From Flavobacterium sp. 123 (GTDB taxonomy: Bacteria; Bacteroidota; Bacteroidia; Flavobacteriales; Flavobacteriaceae): a DNA stretch of 64,000 bases. This document shows, one piece after another, positions 35,969 to 44,797 of this stretch. The position numbers were made by a program, and so were the translations under genes. The first letter of the stretch is position 1, and every line of letters begins with the position of its first letter. Location: assembly GCF_003634825.1 (NCBI RefSeq), contig NZ_RBXD01000001.1, positions 704,501 to 768,500 on the forward strand. Reading direction: 5' to 3'. The notes under the pieces were generated by a model, which was not told where the DNA came from, ran no database searches, and saw nothing but the letters and a program-made list of their open reading frames with translations.

Positions 35969-36041
35969 CGCGGGATAGAGCAGTAGGCAGCTCGTCGGGC
36001 TCATAACCCGAAGGTCACAGGTTCGAGTCCTGTTCCCGCTA
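35969..36041 (+). tRNA. tRNA-fMet (CAT), second copy
   Basis: Identical in sequence to the copy at 35864-35936, 32 bases downstream, with the same 1-72 mismatch and GGG/CCC anticodon stem. The two are presumably processed from one transcript ended by the hairpin at 36046-36077. Confidence 0.95.
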
Positions 36042-36045
36042 CTAG

Positions 36046-36077
36046 AAAGCTTCAGAGAAATCTGGAGCTTTTTTTAT
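36046..36077 (+). terminator. terminator of the tRNA-fMet transcript
   Basis: AAGCTTCAG pairs with CTGGAGCTT (one G-T wobble), followed by a run of seven T. Confidence 0.8.
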
Positions 36078-36141
36078 GGAGTAAACTCAAATTAGGAATT
36101 CCGTACAACACTATTGATTTGCATCACAAAACTAATTCACA

Positions 36142-36172
36142 TAAAAAAACCCGTGATGGTTTGTCACGGGTT
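36142..36172 (-). terminator. terminator downstream of the LRR gene
   Basis: AACCCGTGA and TCACGGGTT form the stem; on the minus strand a T run follows (A run 36142-36149). It lies about 95 bases beyond the LRR stop codon. Confidence 0.75.
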
Positions 36173-36267
36173 CATTCCATAAATTAATAAACTATTCAAT
36201 TTTGAACGAATAAAACACAATCTTATTATTACTATAATTTAATTAATTCTATTTTTAAAATATCAGA

Positions 36268-37119
36268 CTAGTCTTCAGAGGCTATTGCTGTATTGTCTTT
36301 AGCAACTTCTAGAACAACAGCAACACCTTTATCATTAAGCATGGTCATATTTAATGTGTCTAATGATGCTAAGTTTTTTGATACTAATCCGCTGAACATA
36401 TTATATGAAATGTTCATTTCTTTTAAATTTCTCAATTTTTCAATCTCTAAAGGAACTTGACCTTCTAAATTATTATCAAACAAACTAAGGTTTTCTAATG
36501 ATTTAAAATTAACAACTCCGTGTGCTAACTTTCCAGAAAGTTTATTACTGCTTAATAATAATGTTTTTAGTGTATCAATTTCATATAATGAACTTGGTAT
36601 TTGTCCCACTAATTCATTGTTATATAATGACAATGTTTGTAATTGTTTTAAATTTCCAATAGAAGATGGTAACTCCCCAGAAATCATATTCATATACAAT
36701 TCTAAACTTTCTAATTTTACCATTTCACAAATAGAAGCTGGAATTGAACCTGATATTTGATTAAATGAAATATCTAATTTTTTTAGTTCTTTTAAATCCC
36801 CAATAGCTTCCGGAATTATTCCTGTTATATGGTTTTTGTGTAAATTTAATTCTTGTAAATTAACTAGATTACAAATTTCCTTTGGCAATGCTCCTATTAA
36901 ATTATTATCCGCTAAATTTAGAGCAACTACTTTATCATTTTGTAATACAACACCAGGCCAAGTAGCAACAGGAGATGCCAAATCCCATTTTACTTTCCAT
37001 TGGTTTCCGTTTGTAGCTTTATATAATTTTACAAGAGCGGTCTTTTCGACTTGAGATACTTCTGCCAACATTGAAACTGAAAATAAAACTGTAAAAAATA
37101 TGGGGGATAGCTTTTTCAT
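36268..37119 (-). CDS. secreted leucine-rich-repeat protein of the plant-like class
   Basis: From ATG 37119 a signal peptide (MKKLSPIFFTVLFSVSMLA) leads into a short N-terminal cap (LVKLYKATNGNQWKVKWD) that resembles the LRR N-terminal cap of plant receptor proteins. About seven 24-residue repeats follow, with the pattern LxxLxLxxNxLSGxIPxxI, for example LQELNLHKNHITGIIPEAIG and LQTLSLYNNELVGQIPSSL. The chain has no T9SS tail or membrane span and ends in an acidic stretch. It probably binds a protein or glycan partner outside the cell. An ATG 19 codons upstream gives no better signal. Confidence 0.82.
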   Translation of the reverse strand: MKKLSPIFFTVLFSVSMLAEVSQVEKTALVKLYKATNGNQWKVKWDLASPVATWPGVVLQNDKVVALNLADNNLIGALPKEICNLVNLQELNLHKNHITGIIPEAIGDLKELKKLDISFNQISGSIPASICEMVKLESLELYMNMISGELPSSIGNLKQLQTLSLYNNELVGQIPSSLYEIDTLKTLLLSSNKLSGKLAHGVVNFKSLENLSLFDNNLEGQVPLEIEKLRNLKEMNISYNMFSGLVSKNLASLDTLNMTMLNDKGVAVVLEVAKDNTAIASED

Positions 37120-37296
37120 AATACAAATTATTAAATTCAACGGAACTAAATTAGTTATTTTATCGTTAATCAGCAAATAACATCGATAAAATACCTAAAA
37201 TTGTTATTTTTTGAAATTTTAATCTTACAAAATTTAATAATTTTAATAAAAAATAATTTCATAAATTTGAATTACAAACCTTTAAACACTAATTTT

Positions 37297-37779
37297 ATGG
37301 AAATCAACTTTTTAGCTCTATTTGCAGCGGCTTTGTCCACATTAATCGTGGGATTCATCTGGTACAACCCAAAAGTCTTTGGAACCATTTGGATGAAAGA
37401 ATCTGGAACGACCGAAGAAAAAATGAAAGGATCAAATATGGCATTGATATTTGCAACCTCATTTATTTATGCTTTCTTCATCAGTTTTGTACTTCGATTT
37501 CTAACCATACACCAAACTGGTGCTTTAGGAATGGTTGGTGGTGACGCATCAAAAGCTTTACCTTCTTACGCAGCATTCCTCGCAGATTATGGAACTGCTT
37601 ATAGAACCTTCAAACATGGTGCGCTACATGGTTTTCTGACTGGATTATTCTTAGTCCTACCTATATTAGGAACCAATGCCATGTATGAAAAAAGGAGTTT
37701 TAAATACACTTTAGTAACAAGTGGCTTCTGGATTGTCAGCTTAATGGTTATGGGAGGTATTATTTGTGCTTGGGAATAA
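37297..37779 (+). CDS. DUF1761 membrane protein
   Basis: The 160-residue product starts MEINFLALFAAALSTLIVGF and shows the DUF1761 block VGFIWYNPKVFGTIWMKESG, with about four membrane spans (later ALIFATSFIYAFFISFVL, GFLTGLFLVLPILGTNAMYE and FWIVSLMVMGGIICAWE). No function is known. I choose ATG 37297 since 32 codons upstream of it are AT-rich non-family sequence and TAAATTTG (37262-37269) looks like its -7 element. Confidence 0.85.
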   Translation: MEINFLALFAAALSTLIVGFIWYNPKVFGTIWMKESGTTEEKMKGSNMALIFATSFIYAFFISFVLRFLTIHQTGALGMVGGDASKALPSYAAFLADYGTAYRTFKHGALHGFLTGLFLVLPILGTNAMYEKRSFKYTLVTSGFWIVSLMVMGGIICAWE

Positions 37780-37786
37780 ATACATT

Positions 37787-37824
37787 AAACTAAATCTCGC
37801 CATAAACCTAGCGAGATTTAGTTT
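37787..37824. terminator. bidirectional terminator between DUF1761 and pterin dehydratase genes
   Basis: A perfect 14-base stem, AAACTAAATCTCGC with its complement, closes a 10-base loop. It touches the last bases of the convergent gene ending at 37823. Confidence 0.85.
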
Positions 37825-38101
37825 AAATTTTATCAATGTTTTTAGCTAAGCTAATATCTTTATCCGTAACCGAATTTTGCGCATCATGTGTATTTAACCT
37901 AATCCTAAGCTTATTATACACATTAACAAATTCTGGATGATGGTTTGCTTTTTCTGCTAACAAACCAACTTGAACCATAAATCCTAAAGCTTGAGAAAAA
38001 TTTGCAAACAGAAAGTTTTTCTCAATTGCATTATCAATATAGTGCCAATCTTTAAGATCTTCTAATTGACTTTGTATCGTCTTGTTGTCATATCTTTCCA
38101 T
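37823..38101 (-). CDS. 4a-hydroxytetrahydrobiopterin dehydratase
   Basis: Pterin-4a-carbinolamine dehydratase recycles the cofactor of aromatic amino acid hydroxylases. The motif HHPEFVNVYNKLRIRLNTHD, with the paired His and the later Asp, is diagnostic, preceded by FSQALGFMVQVGLLAEKAN. The 92 residues are the usual size. No hydroxylase gene is adjacent, so a pterin-recycling role rests on family knowledge. Confidence 0.92.
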   Translation of the reverse strand: MERYDNKTIQSQLEDLKDWHYIDNAIEKNFLFANFSQALGFMVQVGLLAEKANHHPEFVNVYNKLRIRLNTHDAQNSVTDKDISLAKNIDKI

Positions 38102-38199
38102 AATCTATATTTTTAATTTCGTTAAAGTTAGTCAATTTCAATTCAAACAAGAAAATTTTAAATTTATTAGCTATTTTTGGCAAAATATCCAACTCTGAT

Positions 38200-39348
38200 T
38201 TGAGCAATTCCTATTCTTATTCCATCTTTACTAGCACAAAAAGACTTCCTGAGAATTGGAATGATTTGGCTATTTCAAATATATTCTTATCCAAAGAATA
38301 CCTTCAAATCATAGAAAAATCAGCACCTGAAAATATGATTTGTCATTTTATTGGGATTTTCCATGATACGGAATTAATTGGCATTGCTTTATGTCAATTT
38401 TTAGATTTGAATAAATTACAATCTTTTGGAGAACGGGATAAATGCATAAAAACGATGGTTAGAAATTTTATTTTCAGAAATTTTTCTTCCCATATTTTGA
38501 TTCTTGGAAATAATATGCTGACGGGACAAAATGCTTTTGCTATTTCTGAAAAAGCAGAACCAACTAAAATTATACAGGCTTTAAACAAAGCTACTGAAGA
38601 ATTAAAGAATCATTTTAAATCTATTGGTAAAAAAATCCATCTTACCACAATCAAAGATTTTTCGACTGAAGAAATTGTTATTTTTGATATTCCAGAATTT
38701 AAAGATTATTTAAAATTTTCGACCCAACCCAATATGACTTTTTCCATACGAGAAAACTGGAAAAGAGAACAGGATTACATTGATGCCTTGTCAAAAAAAT
38801 ATCGAGATCAATACAAACGCACCCGAAAAAAAGCATTCGGTATTGAAAAAAGAAAAATGCATCTTGATGAAATTATAGCTAACGAAGCTTTAATTTATGA
38901 TTTATATTTTCATGTGGCCGAAAATGCTTCATTCAACACATTCTTTTTAGCTAAGAATCACTTTAGGATTTTTAAAGAAAAACTAAAAGATAAATTTCTT
39001 TTTTATGGTTATTTCCTGGACGAAAAACTAATAGGATTCAATACATTAATAAAAAACGGAACTGTTTTAGACACTTACTTTTTAGGATATGATGACAGTG
39101 TACAACGAGAGAAAATGTTGTACTTAAACATGCTTTATGACATGGTCGCGTACTCCATCAATAAAGGATTCAAAGAAATTGTTTTGGCACGAACTGCTCT
39201 TGAAATAAAAAGTTCTGTTGGAGCTGAGCCAATAAAAATGTATGGTTTAATGCAGCACAGTAACTTTTTTATCAATAAAAAACTTGGTTATTTTTTTAAA
39301 TATTTAGAGCCAGAAACCATTTGGAAAGAAAGAAATCCTTTTAAGTAA
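38200..39348 (+). CDS. GNAT-fold protein, peptidoglycan/BioF2-like acyltransferase family
   Basis: The 382-residue product has no signal. The C-terminal half is an acetyltransferase-like fold: YIDALSKKYRDQYKRTRKKA, FLYGYFLDEKLIGFNTLIKNG-like strand (FFYGYFLDEKLIGF in the text), TYFLGYDDSV and LYLNMLYDMVAYSINKGFKEI. This layout is found in FemAB/BioF2-type proteins, which move acyl or aminoacyl groups. The substrate is unknown. No ATG is available near the 5' end, so TTG 38200 is the likely start (MSNSYSYSIF). Confidence 0.68.
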   Translation: MSNSYSYSIFTSTKRLPENWNDLAISNIFLSKEYLQIIEKSAPENMICHFIGIFHDTELIGIALCQFLDLNKLQSFGERDKCIKTMVRNFIFRNFSSHILILGNNMLTGQNAFAISEKAEPTKIIQALNKATEELKNHFKSIGKKIHLTTIKDFSTEEIVIFDIPEFKDYLKFSTQPNMTFSIRENWKREQDYIDALSKKYRDQYKRTRKKAFGIEKRKMHLDEIIANEALIYDLYFHVAENASFNTFFLAKNHFRIFKEKLKDKFLFYGYFLDEKLIGFNTLIKNGTVLDTYFLGYDDSVQREKMLYLNMLYDMVAYSINKGFKEIVLARTALEIKSSVGAEPIKMYGLMQHSNFFINKKLGYFFKYLEPETIWKERNPFK

Positions 39349-39360
39349 AATTAGTTTCCT

Positions 39361-40260
39361 TTAAGGAACTGCTATTTTCATTTGCTTAGGAAAAATTTCA
39401 ATTTCTAGTTTGGTTTGTTCTCCGCAATATTCGCCATCAATTTGAAAACTCACAGGGAAATTTGTAGTAATAGTAGCTTTATCTGTCGAAATGATTTCAA
39501 TATCTTCTTTGTTAATGGGGATATTCCCGGTAATTATTTTTATAAAAACTACTAAATCTAAATTTTTCAAAATCACCAATTCAAACTTTCCATCATTATT
39601 GATTCCTTCAGGATTAATAACTACTCCTGTTCCATATTTTTTAGAATTCGCAATAACTATCATTCTAGCAATACAAACCCATTCTTTACCATTTGCATTT
39701 ATGGTTGCCACAAAAGGCCCTTCAAAATCTATTAATGTATGGATCGTTTGTAATGCGTATCCCCACATCCCACGCACATCACTGCTTTCGTAATTTTTGA
39801 TGAGGGCAGCATTTAAACCTAAATCGCTTAAATGCATGCTTTTCTTTCCATTAATAGCAACCAAATCCATTTCAACCCCATCGTTATGAAATGCAATATC
39901 GAGATTTTCCTCTACCGTTTTTATTAAATCCAACTCTTTTGCCAAACCATTTGCAGAGCCTGCTGGCAAAATACCTAGAACAACATCTTGATTTTCGATT
40001 GCTTCGGATACTATTTTTATTGTCCCATCACCTCCTACTATTATAATTCGGTCTGGTTTATAAATCTCATAGTGGTTTTTTATTTGAATTACATCATCAA
40101 TTCCTGAAGTTGTATAGCGTATCAAATTGAGATTTTCTTTTGCTGCATAACGATTTGCCGCATCAATAAACTTTGTTTTATCAATGGCACCAGAAACTGG
40201 ATTAACAATCATTAATACGTTCTTTTTCAAAGTTTTACTTCTTTTATTGATTAAAAACAA
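39361..40260 (-). CDS. diacylglycerol/lipid kinase (YegS/BmrU type)
   Basis: Lipid kinases of this family phosphorylate diacylglycerol or related lipids. The catalytic N-terminal domain shows IVNPVSGAIDKTKF and the nucleotide-binding IIIVGGDGTIKIVSEAI, with LGILPAGSANGLAKELDL after it; the C-terminal beta-sandwich includes FQIDGEYCGEQTKLEIEIFP. The 299 residues fit. It diverges from the App1-type phosphatase gene with a 35-base gap, so the two opposed enzymes may share control. Which lipid is used cannot be read. Confidence 0.88.
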   Translation of the reverse strand: MFLINKRSKTLKKNVLMIVNPVSGAIDKTKFIDAANRYAAKENLNLIRYTTSGIDDVIQIKNHYEIYKPDRIIIVGGDGTIKIVSEAIENQDVVLGILPAGSANGLAKELDLIKTVEENLDIAFHNDGVEMDLVAINGKKSMHLSDLGLNAALIKNYESSDVRGMWGYALQTIHTLIDFEGPFVATINANGKEWVCIARMIVIANSKKYGTGVVINPEGINNDGKFELVILKNLDLVVFIKIITGNIPINKEDIEIISTDKATITTNFPVSFQIDGEYCGEQTKLEIEIFPKQMKIAVP

Positions 40261-40295
40261 TTAACTTAGAACTCCTATCAAAAGTACTACAAAAA

Positions 40296-41261
40296 ATGAA
40301 GCCTATTTTAAAATTATACCGCGGATATGCAAATGAGCAGGAATTAATAGTGATGGGCCATGTTTTTAAACCTACAAAAAAGAAAGACTATGACTTTCAA
40401 GAAAAAAATTTAAAAAATGCCCGTTCTGTTATCAATATGTTCCGAATCAAAACACAGACTAATGCGGATGTATATTTAAAACATGGCGAAATCAAAATTC
40501 ATACTAAAACATTAAAAGATGGGTATTTTAAATTTTGCGTTCCTTTAGATCAAAATGAAATATATGGTTGGATTCCGTATGAAGTCAGCATTGTTTACAA
40601 AGGAGAAACAATTAGTGCAAAAGAAAACTACATTCGTCCTCATAAAGGAAACCTTGGTGTTATATCAGATATTGATGATACGTTCATGATTTCATATACG
40701 CTAAATCCATTTAAAAAATTCTATAATATTCTGTTTCGTAGTGTGGCTTCTCGAAAAGTATTCAAAGATGTAGTGCCACATTATCAAGCTTTGAGTTTAG
40801 CAGGAAGAGAAAATAAAGAGGAATTTAATGCTTTTTTTTACGTTTCAAGTAGCGAGTGGAATTTATATCGTTTGATGGAGAAATTCACAGAAATTCATAA
40901 ATTACCCAAAGCCGTTTTTTTATTAAAAGACATCAAAATTAGTCTGACGGATTTTTTTACTAAAAGAAGTAGCCACAACCATAAGTTTGAAAAAATCAAA
41001 CATATTTTAGAATTTTATCCAAATTTACAATATGTATTATTGGGTGACGATTCCCAACACGACCCGTATCTCTATGAAGCTATTTGCAAAATTTTTCCCG
41101 TTACCGTAAAAGCTGTTTATATCAGACAATCGAACAAATATGAAAAAAAACAAGTTACAGCTATTATGAAAAATCTTCAAAGTTTGGGAGTCTCAACATG
41201 TTATTTTAGACACAGTAGTGAAGCTATAAAACATTCAAAAAAGATTGGAATAATTTCATAA
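40296..41261 (+). CDS. App1-type phosphatidate phosphatase (DUF2183)
   Basis: The catalytic domain of App1 is marked by the HAD-like VISDIDDTFMISYTLNPFKKF (DxDDT, around residue 130) followed by FYVSSSEWNLYRLMEKF, LLKDIKIS and YVLLGDDSQHDPYLYEAI, the last with the metal-binding acids. Yeast App1 removes phosphate from phosphatidic acid. There is no signal peptide or membrane span in 321 residues. It opposes the divergent lipid kinase gene. Confidence 0.88.
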   Translation: MKPILKLYRGYANEQELIVMGHVFKPTKKKDYDFQEKNLKNARSVINMFRIKTQTNADVYLKHGEIKIHTKTLKDGYFKFCVPLDQNEIYGWIPYEVSIVYKGETISAKENYIRPHKGNLGVISDIDDTFMISYTLNPFKKFYNILFRSVASRKVFKDVVPHYQALSLAGRENKEEFNAFFYVSSSEWNLYRLMEKFTEIHKLPKAVFLLKDIKISLTDFFTKRSSHNHKFEKIKHILEFYPNLQYVLLGDDSQHDPYLYEAICKIFPVTVKAVYIRQSNKYEKKQVTAIMKNLQSLGVSTCYFRHSSEAIKHSKKIGIIS

Positions 41262-41294
41262 AAAAAGAGCTCCAAATTGGAGCTCTTTTTTTAT
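41259..41294. terminator. bidirectional terminator between App1 and ABC-F genes
   Basis: AGAGCTCCAA and TTGGAGCTCT with flanking A and T runs form a strong stem at the ends of two convergent genes. Confidence 0.88.
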
Positions 41295-43198
41295 AAATTA
41301 TCTATTTCTTCTTGAACAATTTCCCAATCTAATAAGAGTTTATCCAATTCTGCTTTCTTTTTATTGTAAGCCATAAAAAAAGATGCATCTTCAATATGTT
41401 TATCATAATTAGACGCTAGCATTTTATCATCATGCTGAATATCTTTTTCTAATTGCTTAATCTGGCTCTCCACTTTACTTAATCTGTTTTGTAGCGCTTT
41501 CCCTTTCTTCTGGTCTTCGTAGGAAGCTTTATTACTTTCTTTTGGAGCAGCTGCTTTAGAAGCATCTTTTTTCTCCACTTCACGCATATTTTCAAGATTG
41601 CGTTGTTCTAAGAAATAATTGATATCCCCTAAATATTCTTTTATCTTTTGGTCTTTAAACTCATAAACTAAATTAGACATCCCTTGCAAGAAATCTCTAT
41701 CGTGAGAAACTAACAATAATGTCCCACTAAATTTTTGCAAAGCAGCTTTCAAAACATTTTTAGATTTAATATCCAAGTGATTGGTCGGTTCATCCATCAA
41801 CAAGACATTGATAGGCTGCAATAACAATTTACATAATGCCAATCTGTTTCTTTCTCCTCCCGAAAGTACTTTCACCTTTTTTTCAACATCATCACCACGA
41901 AATAAGAAAGAACCCAACATATCACGAACTTTCATTCGGTTCGTATCCGCTGCTGCATCCTCCATAGTTTGAAGCAAGGTAATTTCTCCATCAAGGTATT
42001 CTGCTTGATTTTGTGCAAAATAACCCAATTGTACATTATGACCTAATTTTATATTTCCTTGGTATTCAAATTCATCAACTATTGCTTTGATAAAAGTAGA
42101 TTTACCTTGTCCGTTTTGTCCTACAAAAGCAATTTTACTTCCTCTTTCTACCAAAAGATTAATATCCTTCAAAATGGTTTTATCACCATAACTTTTGGTT
42201 ACATTTTCAGCCTCAATTACTACCCTACCAGGCTCTTTAGAAACTGGAAAAGATATATTCATCACTGAATTATCATCTTCATCTACCTCAATACGTTCTA
42301 CTTTATCTAATTTCTTGATTAAAGATTGAGCCATAGAAGCTTTTGATGCTTTTGCTCGGAACTTTTCAATCAACTTCTCTGTTTCTTCTATTTTTTTAGC
42401 TTGATTTTTTTGAGTAGCCAATTGCTTTTCACGAATTTCATGACGCAATTCTAAATATTGAGAATATGGTTTATTAAAATCATACGCTTTCCCTAAAGAA
42501 ATCTCAATAGTTCGGTTGGTCACATTATCCAAAAACATTTTATCGTGCGAAACAATCACCACAACACCTGGGAAATTACGTAAAAAACTCTCTAACCAAA
42601 TGATACTCTCAATGTCCAAGTGATTCGTAGGCTCATCCAGTAACAAAATATCATTGGATTGTAATAACAACTTAGCTAATTCAATACGCATTCTCCAACC
42701 TCCAGAAAATGTTTCTGTTTGATTATCAAAAACCTCTCTTTTAAAACCTAAACCAAGAAGAATTTTTTCGGTATCACCAACATAATTGTATCCTCCCAAA
42801 AGTTCAAATCGATGGGTATAATCCGACAAATCTTCTATAATCTGGCTATATTCCTCACTTTCATAATCCGTTCTGGTAACTAATTGATGATTGATTTCTT
42901 CAAGCTTTTTTTCTACAATTTTAATTTCTGTAAAAGCTTCGTAGGCTTCCTCAAGAACGGTACGCCCTTGTTCAAAATCAATATCTTGTCGTAGAAACCC
43001 CATTCGGATTTCTTTTTCTTGAGCGATACTGCCTGAGTCTGGAGCAAAATCTTTTGCTAAAATTTTAAGCATGGTGGATTTTCCTGCGCCATTTTTACCT
43101 ACAAGACCAACACGGTCTCCTGCACCTAAACGAAAAGTAACTTCTTCAAATAAATAAGAGCCTCCGAACGAAACGGATAAATTGTGTATATTAAGCAT
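41291..43198 (-). CDS. ABC-F family ATPase
   Basis: Two ABC domains lie in one soluble chain without membrane spans: Walker A GKNGAGKSTMLKIL and GQNGQGKSTFIKAI, signatures FSGGWRMRIELAKLLL and LSGGERNRLALCKLLL, Walker B LLLDEPTNHLD and LLMDEPTNHLD. The arm/linker region and a long C-terminal coiled coil (from about residue 545) are present. ABC-F proteins act on the ribosome E site. Which subfamily (Uup/YdiF/EttA) is unclear; 635 residues and the coiled coil favour the Uup/YdiF type. Confidence 0.93.
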   Translation of the reverse strand: MLNIHNLSVSFGGSYLFEEVTFRLGAGDRVGLVGKNGAGKSTMLKILAKDFAPDSGSIAQEKEIRMGFLRQDIDFEQGRTVLEEAYEAFTEIKIVEKKLEEINHQLVTRTDYESEEYSQIIEDLSDYTHRFELLGGYNYVGDTEKILLGLGFKREVFDNQTETFSGGWRMRIELAKLLLQSNDILLLDEPTNHLDIESIIWLESFLRNFPGVVVIVSHDKMFLDNVTNRTIEISLGKAYDFNKPYSQYLELRHEIREKQLATQKNQAKKIEETEKLIEKFRAKASKASMAQSLIKKLDKVERIEVDEDDNSVMNISFPVSKEPGRVVIEAENVTKSYGDKTILKDINLLVERGSKIAFVGQNGQGKSTFIKAIVDEFEYQGNIKLGHNVQLGYFAQNQAEYLDGEITLLQTMEDAAADTNRMKVRDMLGSFLFRGDDVEKKVKVLSGGERNRLALCKLLLQPINVLLMDEPTNHLDIKSKNVLKAALQKFSGTLLLVSHDRDFLQGMSNLVYEFKDQKIKEYLGDINYFLEQRNLENMREVEKKDASKAAAPKESNKASYEDQKKGKALQNRLSKVESQIKQLEKDIQHDDKMLASNYDKHIEDASFFMAYNKKKAELDKLLLDWEIVQEEIDNL

Positions 43199-43256
43199 AG
43201 TTTGTGACTAATGTTACATTGGTACTGTTCAAAAATTGTACCTTTGTTAAAAATTT

Positions 43257-43652
43257 TTGCAAATGTTAAAAAAAGGATCCAAACTAAATAGTATTTTAAC
43301 AGGAAGTTGTCCTAAATGTCAGAATGAGAGTATGTATTTGGACAAAAACCCACTACATCTATCTAAAGTTTTAAAAATGAATGACAATTGTAGTCATTGT
43401 GGTTTAAAATATCAAATCGAACCATCATTCTTTTATGGTGCTATGTATGTCAGTTATGGACTAAATGTGGCAGTAGGAATTGCGGCATTTATAATTTCAT
43501 ATGTGATTTTTAAATCAAATTTAAAAGTTGCTTTTGCTGCAATTATTGGAGCATTAATTATTTTATTCCCTTTGGTTTTAAGGCTTTCTAGAAATATATA
43601 TATAAATATGTTTGTTTCTTATGACCCTGAAGCAGCAAATAACAAAAAATAG
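43257..43652 (+). CDS. DUF983 membrane protein
   Basis: DUF983 proteins have paired CxxC motifs before two membrane spans. Here these are CPKCQNES and CSHCGLKY, then FFYGAMYVSYGLNVAVGIAA and a second hydrophobic stretch (VAFAAIIGALIILFPLVL). The four cysteines suggest zinc or iron. The 131 residues match the family. It faces the oxidoreductase gene downstream, whose end comes three bases after its own stop. Confidence 0.87.
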   Translation: MQMLKKGSKLNSILTGSCPKCQNESMYLDKNPLHLSKVLKMNDNCSHCGLKYQIEPSFFYGAMYVSYGLNVAVGIAAFIISYVIFKSNLKVAFAAIIGALIILFPLVLRLSRNIYINMFVSYDPEAANNKK

Positions 43653-43654
43653 TT

Positions 43655-44707
43655 TTACTTCTTTCCTTTAGACAAAAATCTGTCAATGTTGATATCTTTG
43701 TCTAAAGGAATTTGATGTTCTATCGAATCATACAAAACTTTAGCCATTGCAGGCCCGAGCATAACCCCACGTGTCCCTAATCCGTTAAGAATGTGTACTG
43801 ATGGATGTTTTGGATGCGTTCCTATTAAAGGTCTCCTGTCTTTTACAGTAGGTCTAACTCCTGCAAAATGAGAGATAATTTCAAAATCACAACTTAAAAT
43901 TTCTTTGATACGCGCTACTAATTCGGCTTTACCTTCCTCAGTAGGTAAATCTGTTTTATCTTTCCAATTATAGGTAGCACCCACTTTATACAAATCGTTT
44001 CCAATAGGCAAAATAAACACACTTGTATTTACAATTACATCTAAATCTAAATCTGGTGCTTTTATAATAAAAAGCTCTCCTTTTGTCCCATCTAAAGGCA
44101 AAGTATTAAAATACGGATTTGAATGCACTCCAAATCCTTCTGCAAATAGGATGTGTTTAGCTTCAATATCCTTATAAATAATGGTATCTTTTTGTAATCT
44201 TAATTCATCATAATCGAAGGATTCTTCTCGAAATAAATTATTGTTGATCAGAAAATCTTTATATGTTTTCAATAACAAAGCGGTGTCTACATAACCCGTT
44301 TGAAGTACTTCACCATAGCCAAAAGGAGCGTCAATCCCCTCATACTTTTTATAAATTAAATCCGTAGATAAAAAAGGACTTAAAGCGGCTTTATCAGAAG
44401 CAGCAAACCAATTATTCTGTTCTTCAATTGAAAAAAACTTTCTAAGAATTGGTTTCTTAAAATCAAAATCAACCTTAATTTTTTGTTTTAAGCTATCATA
44501 AAATTCATTCATTAAAACCAATTGTGCTTGTGCTTGCCAAACTTCGCTGAATCGTTTTAAAATAACAGGATTATACAAACCTCCCGCTATCTTAGAGGAG
44601 TTTTGAGAATCATTATCTAATACAAAAATAGTTTTATTGTTTTTCAAAGCTACTTCAGAAAATGAAATACCTGCTAATCCCGCACCTACAATTAAGTAAT
44701 CAATCAT
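43655..44707 (-). CDS. FAD-dependent oxidoreductase (DAO family)
   Basis: The N-terminal dinucleotide fold is YLIVGAGLAGISFSEVALKN, and the chain closes with the second FAD contact HILNGLGTRGVMLGPAMAK, both normal for the D-amino-acid oxidase superfamily. Middle landmarks are KIAGGLYNPVILKRF and GTKGELFIIKA. The 350 residues fit small DAO enzymes such as glycine/D-amino-acid oxidases or MnmC-like domains, but substrate residues cannot be assigned. It lies downstream of the gld genes, which end at 44798, and is separated by a terminator. Confidence 0.82.
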   Translation of the reverse strand: MIDYLIVGAGLAGISFSEVALKNNKTIFVLDNDSQNSSKIAGGLYNPVILKRFSEVWQAQAQLVLMNEFYDSLKQKIKVDFDFKKPILRKFFSIEEQNNWFAASDKAALSPFLSTDLIYKKYEGIDAPFGYGEVLQTGYVDTALLLKTYKDFLINNNLFREESFDYDELRLQKDTIIYKDIEAKHILFAEGFGVHSNPYFNTLPLDGTKGELFIIKAPDLDLDVIVNTSVFILPIGNDLYKVGATYNWKDKTDLPTEEGKAELVARIKEILSCDFEIISHFAGVRPTVKDRRPLIGTHPKHPSVHILNGLGTRGVMLGPAMAKVLYDSIEHQIPLDKDINIDRFLSKGKK

Positions 44708-44747
44708 TTATATATACATTTTAATACTGCAAAGTTCGTACATAAAA

Positions 44748-44788
44748 CAAAAAAACTCTTACCTTTTGAGTAAGAGTTTTTAATTTTT
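44748..44788 (-). terminator. terminator downstream of gldN
   Basis: AAACTCTTAC and GTAAGAGTTT form a stem, with a T run on the minus strand, ending the gliding transcript. Confidence 0.85.
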
Positions 44789-44797
44789 GGGAATAAA

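Noticed and set aside
35819..36004. A minus-strand frame of about 61 codons containing SGNRTRTCDLRVMSP
   Set aside because: It is the antisense of the two initiator tRNA genes, and such frames are a well-known source of false proteins.
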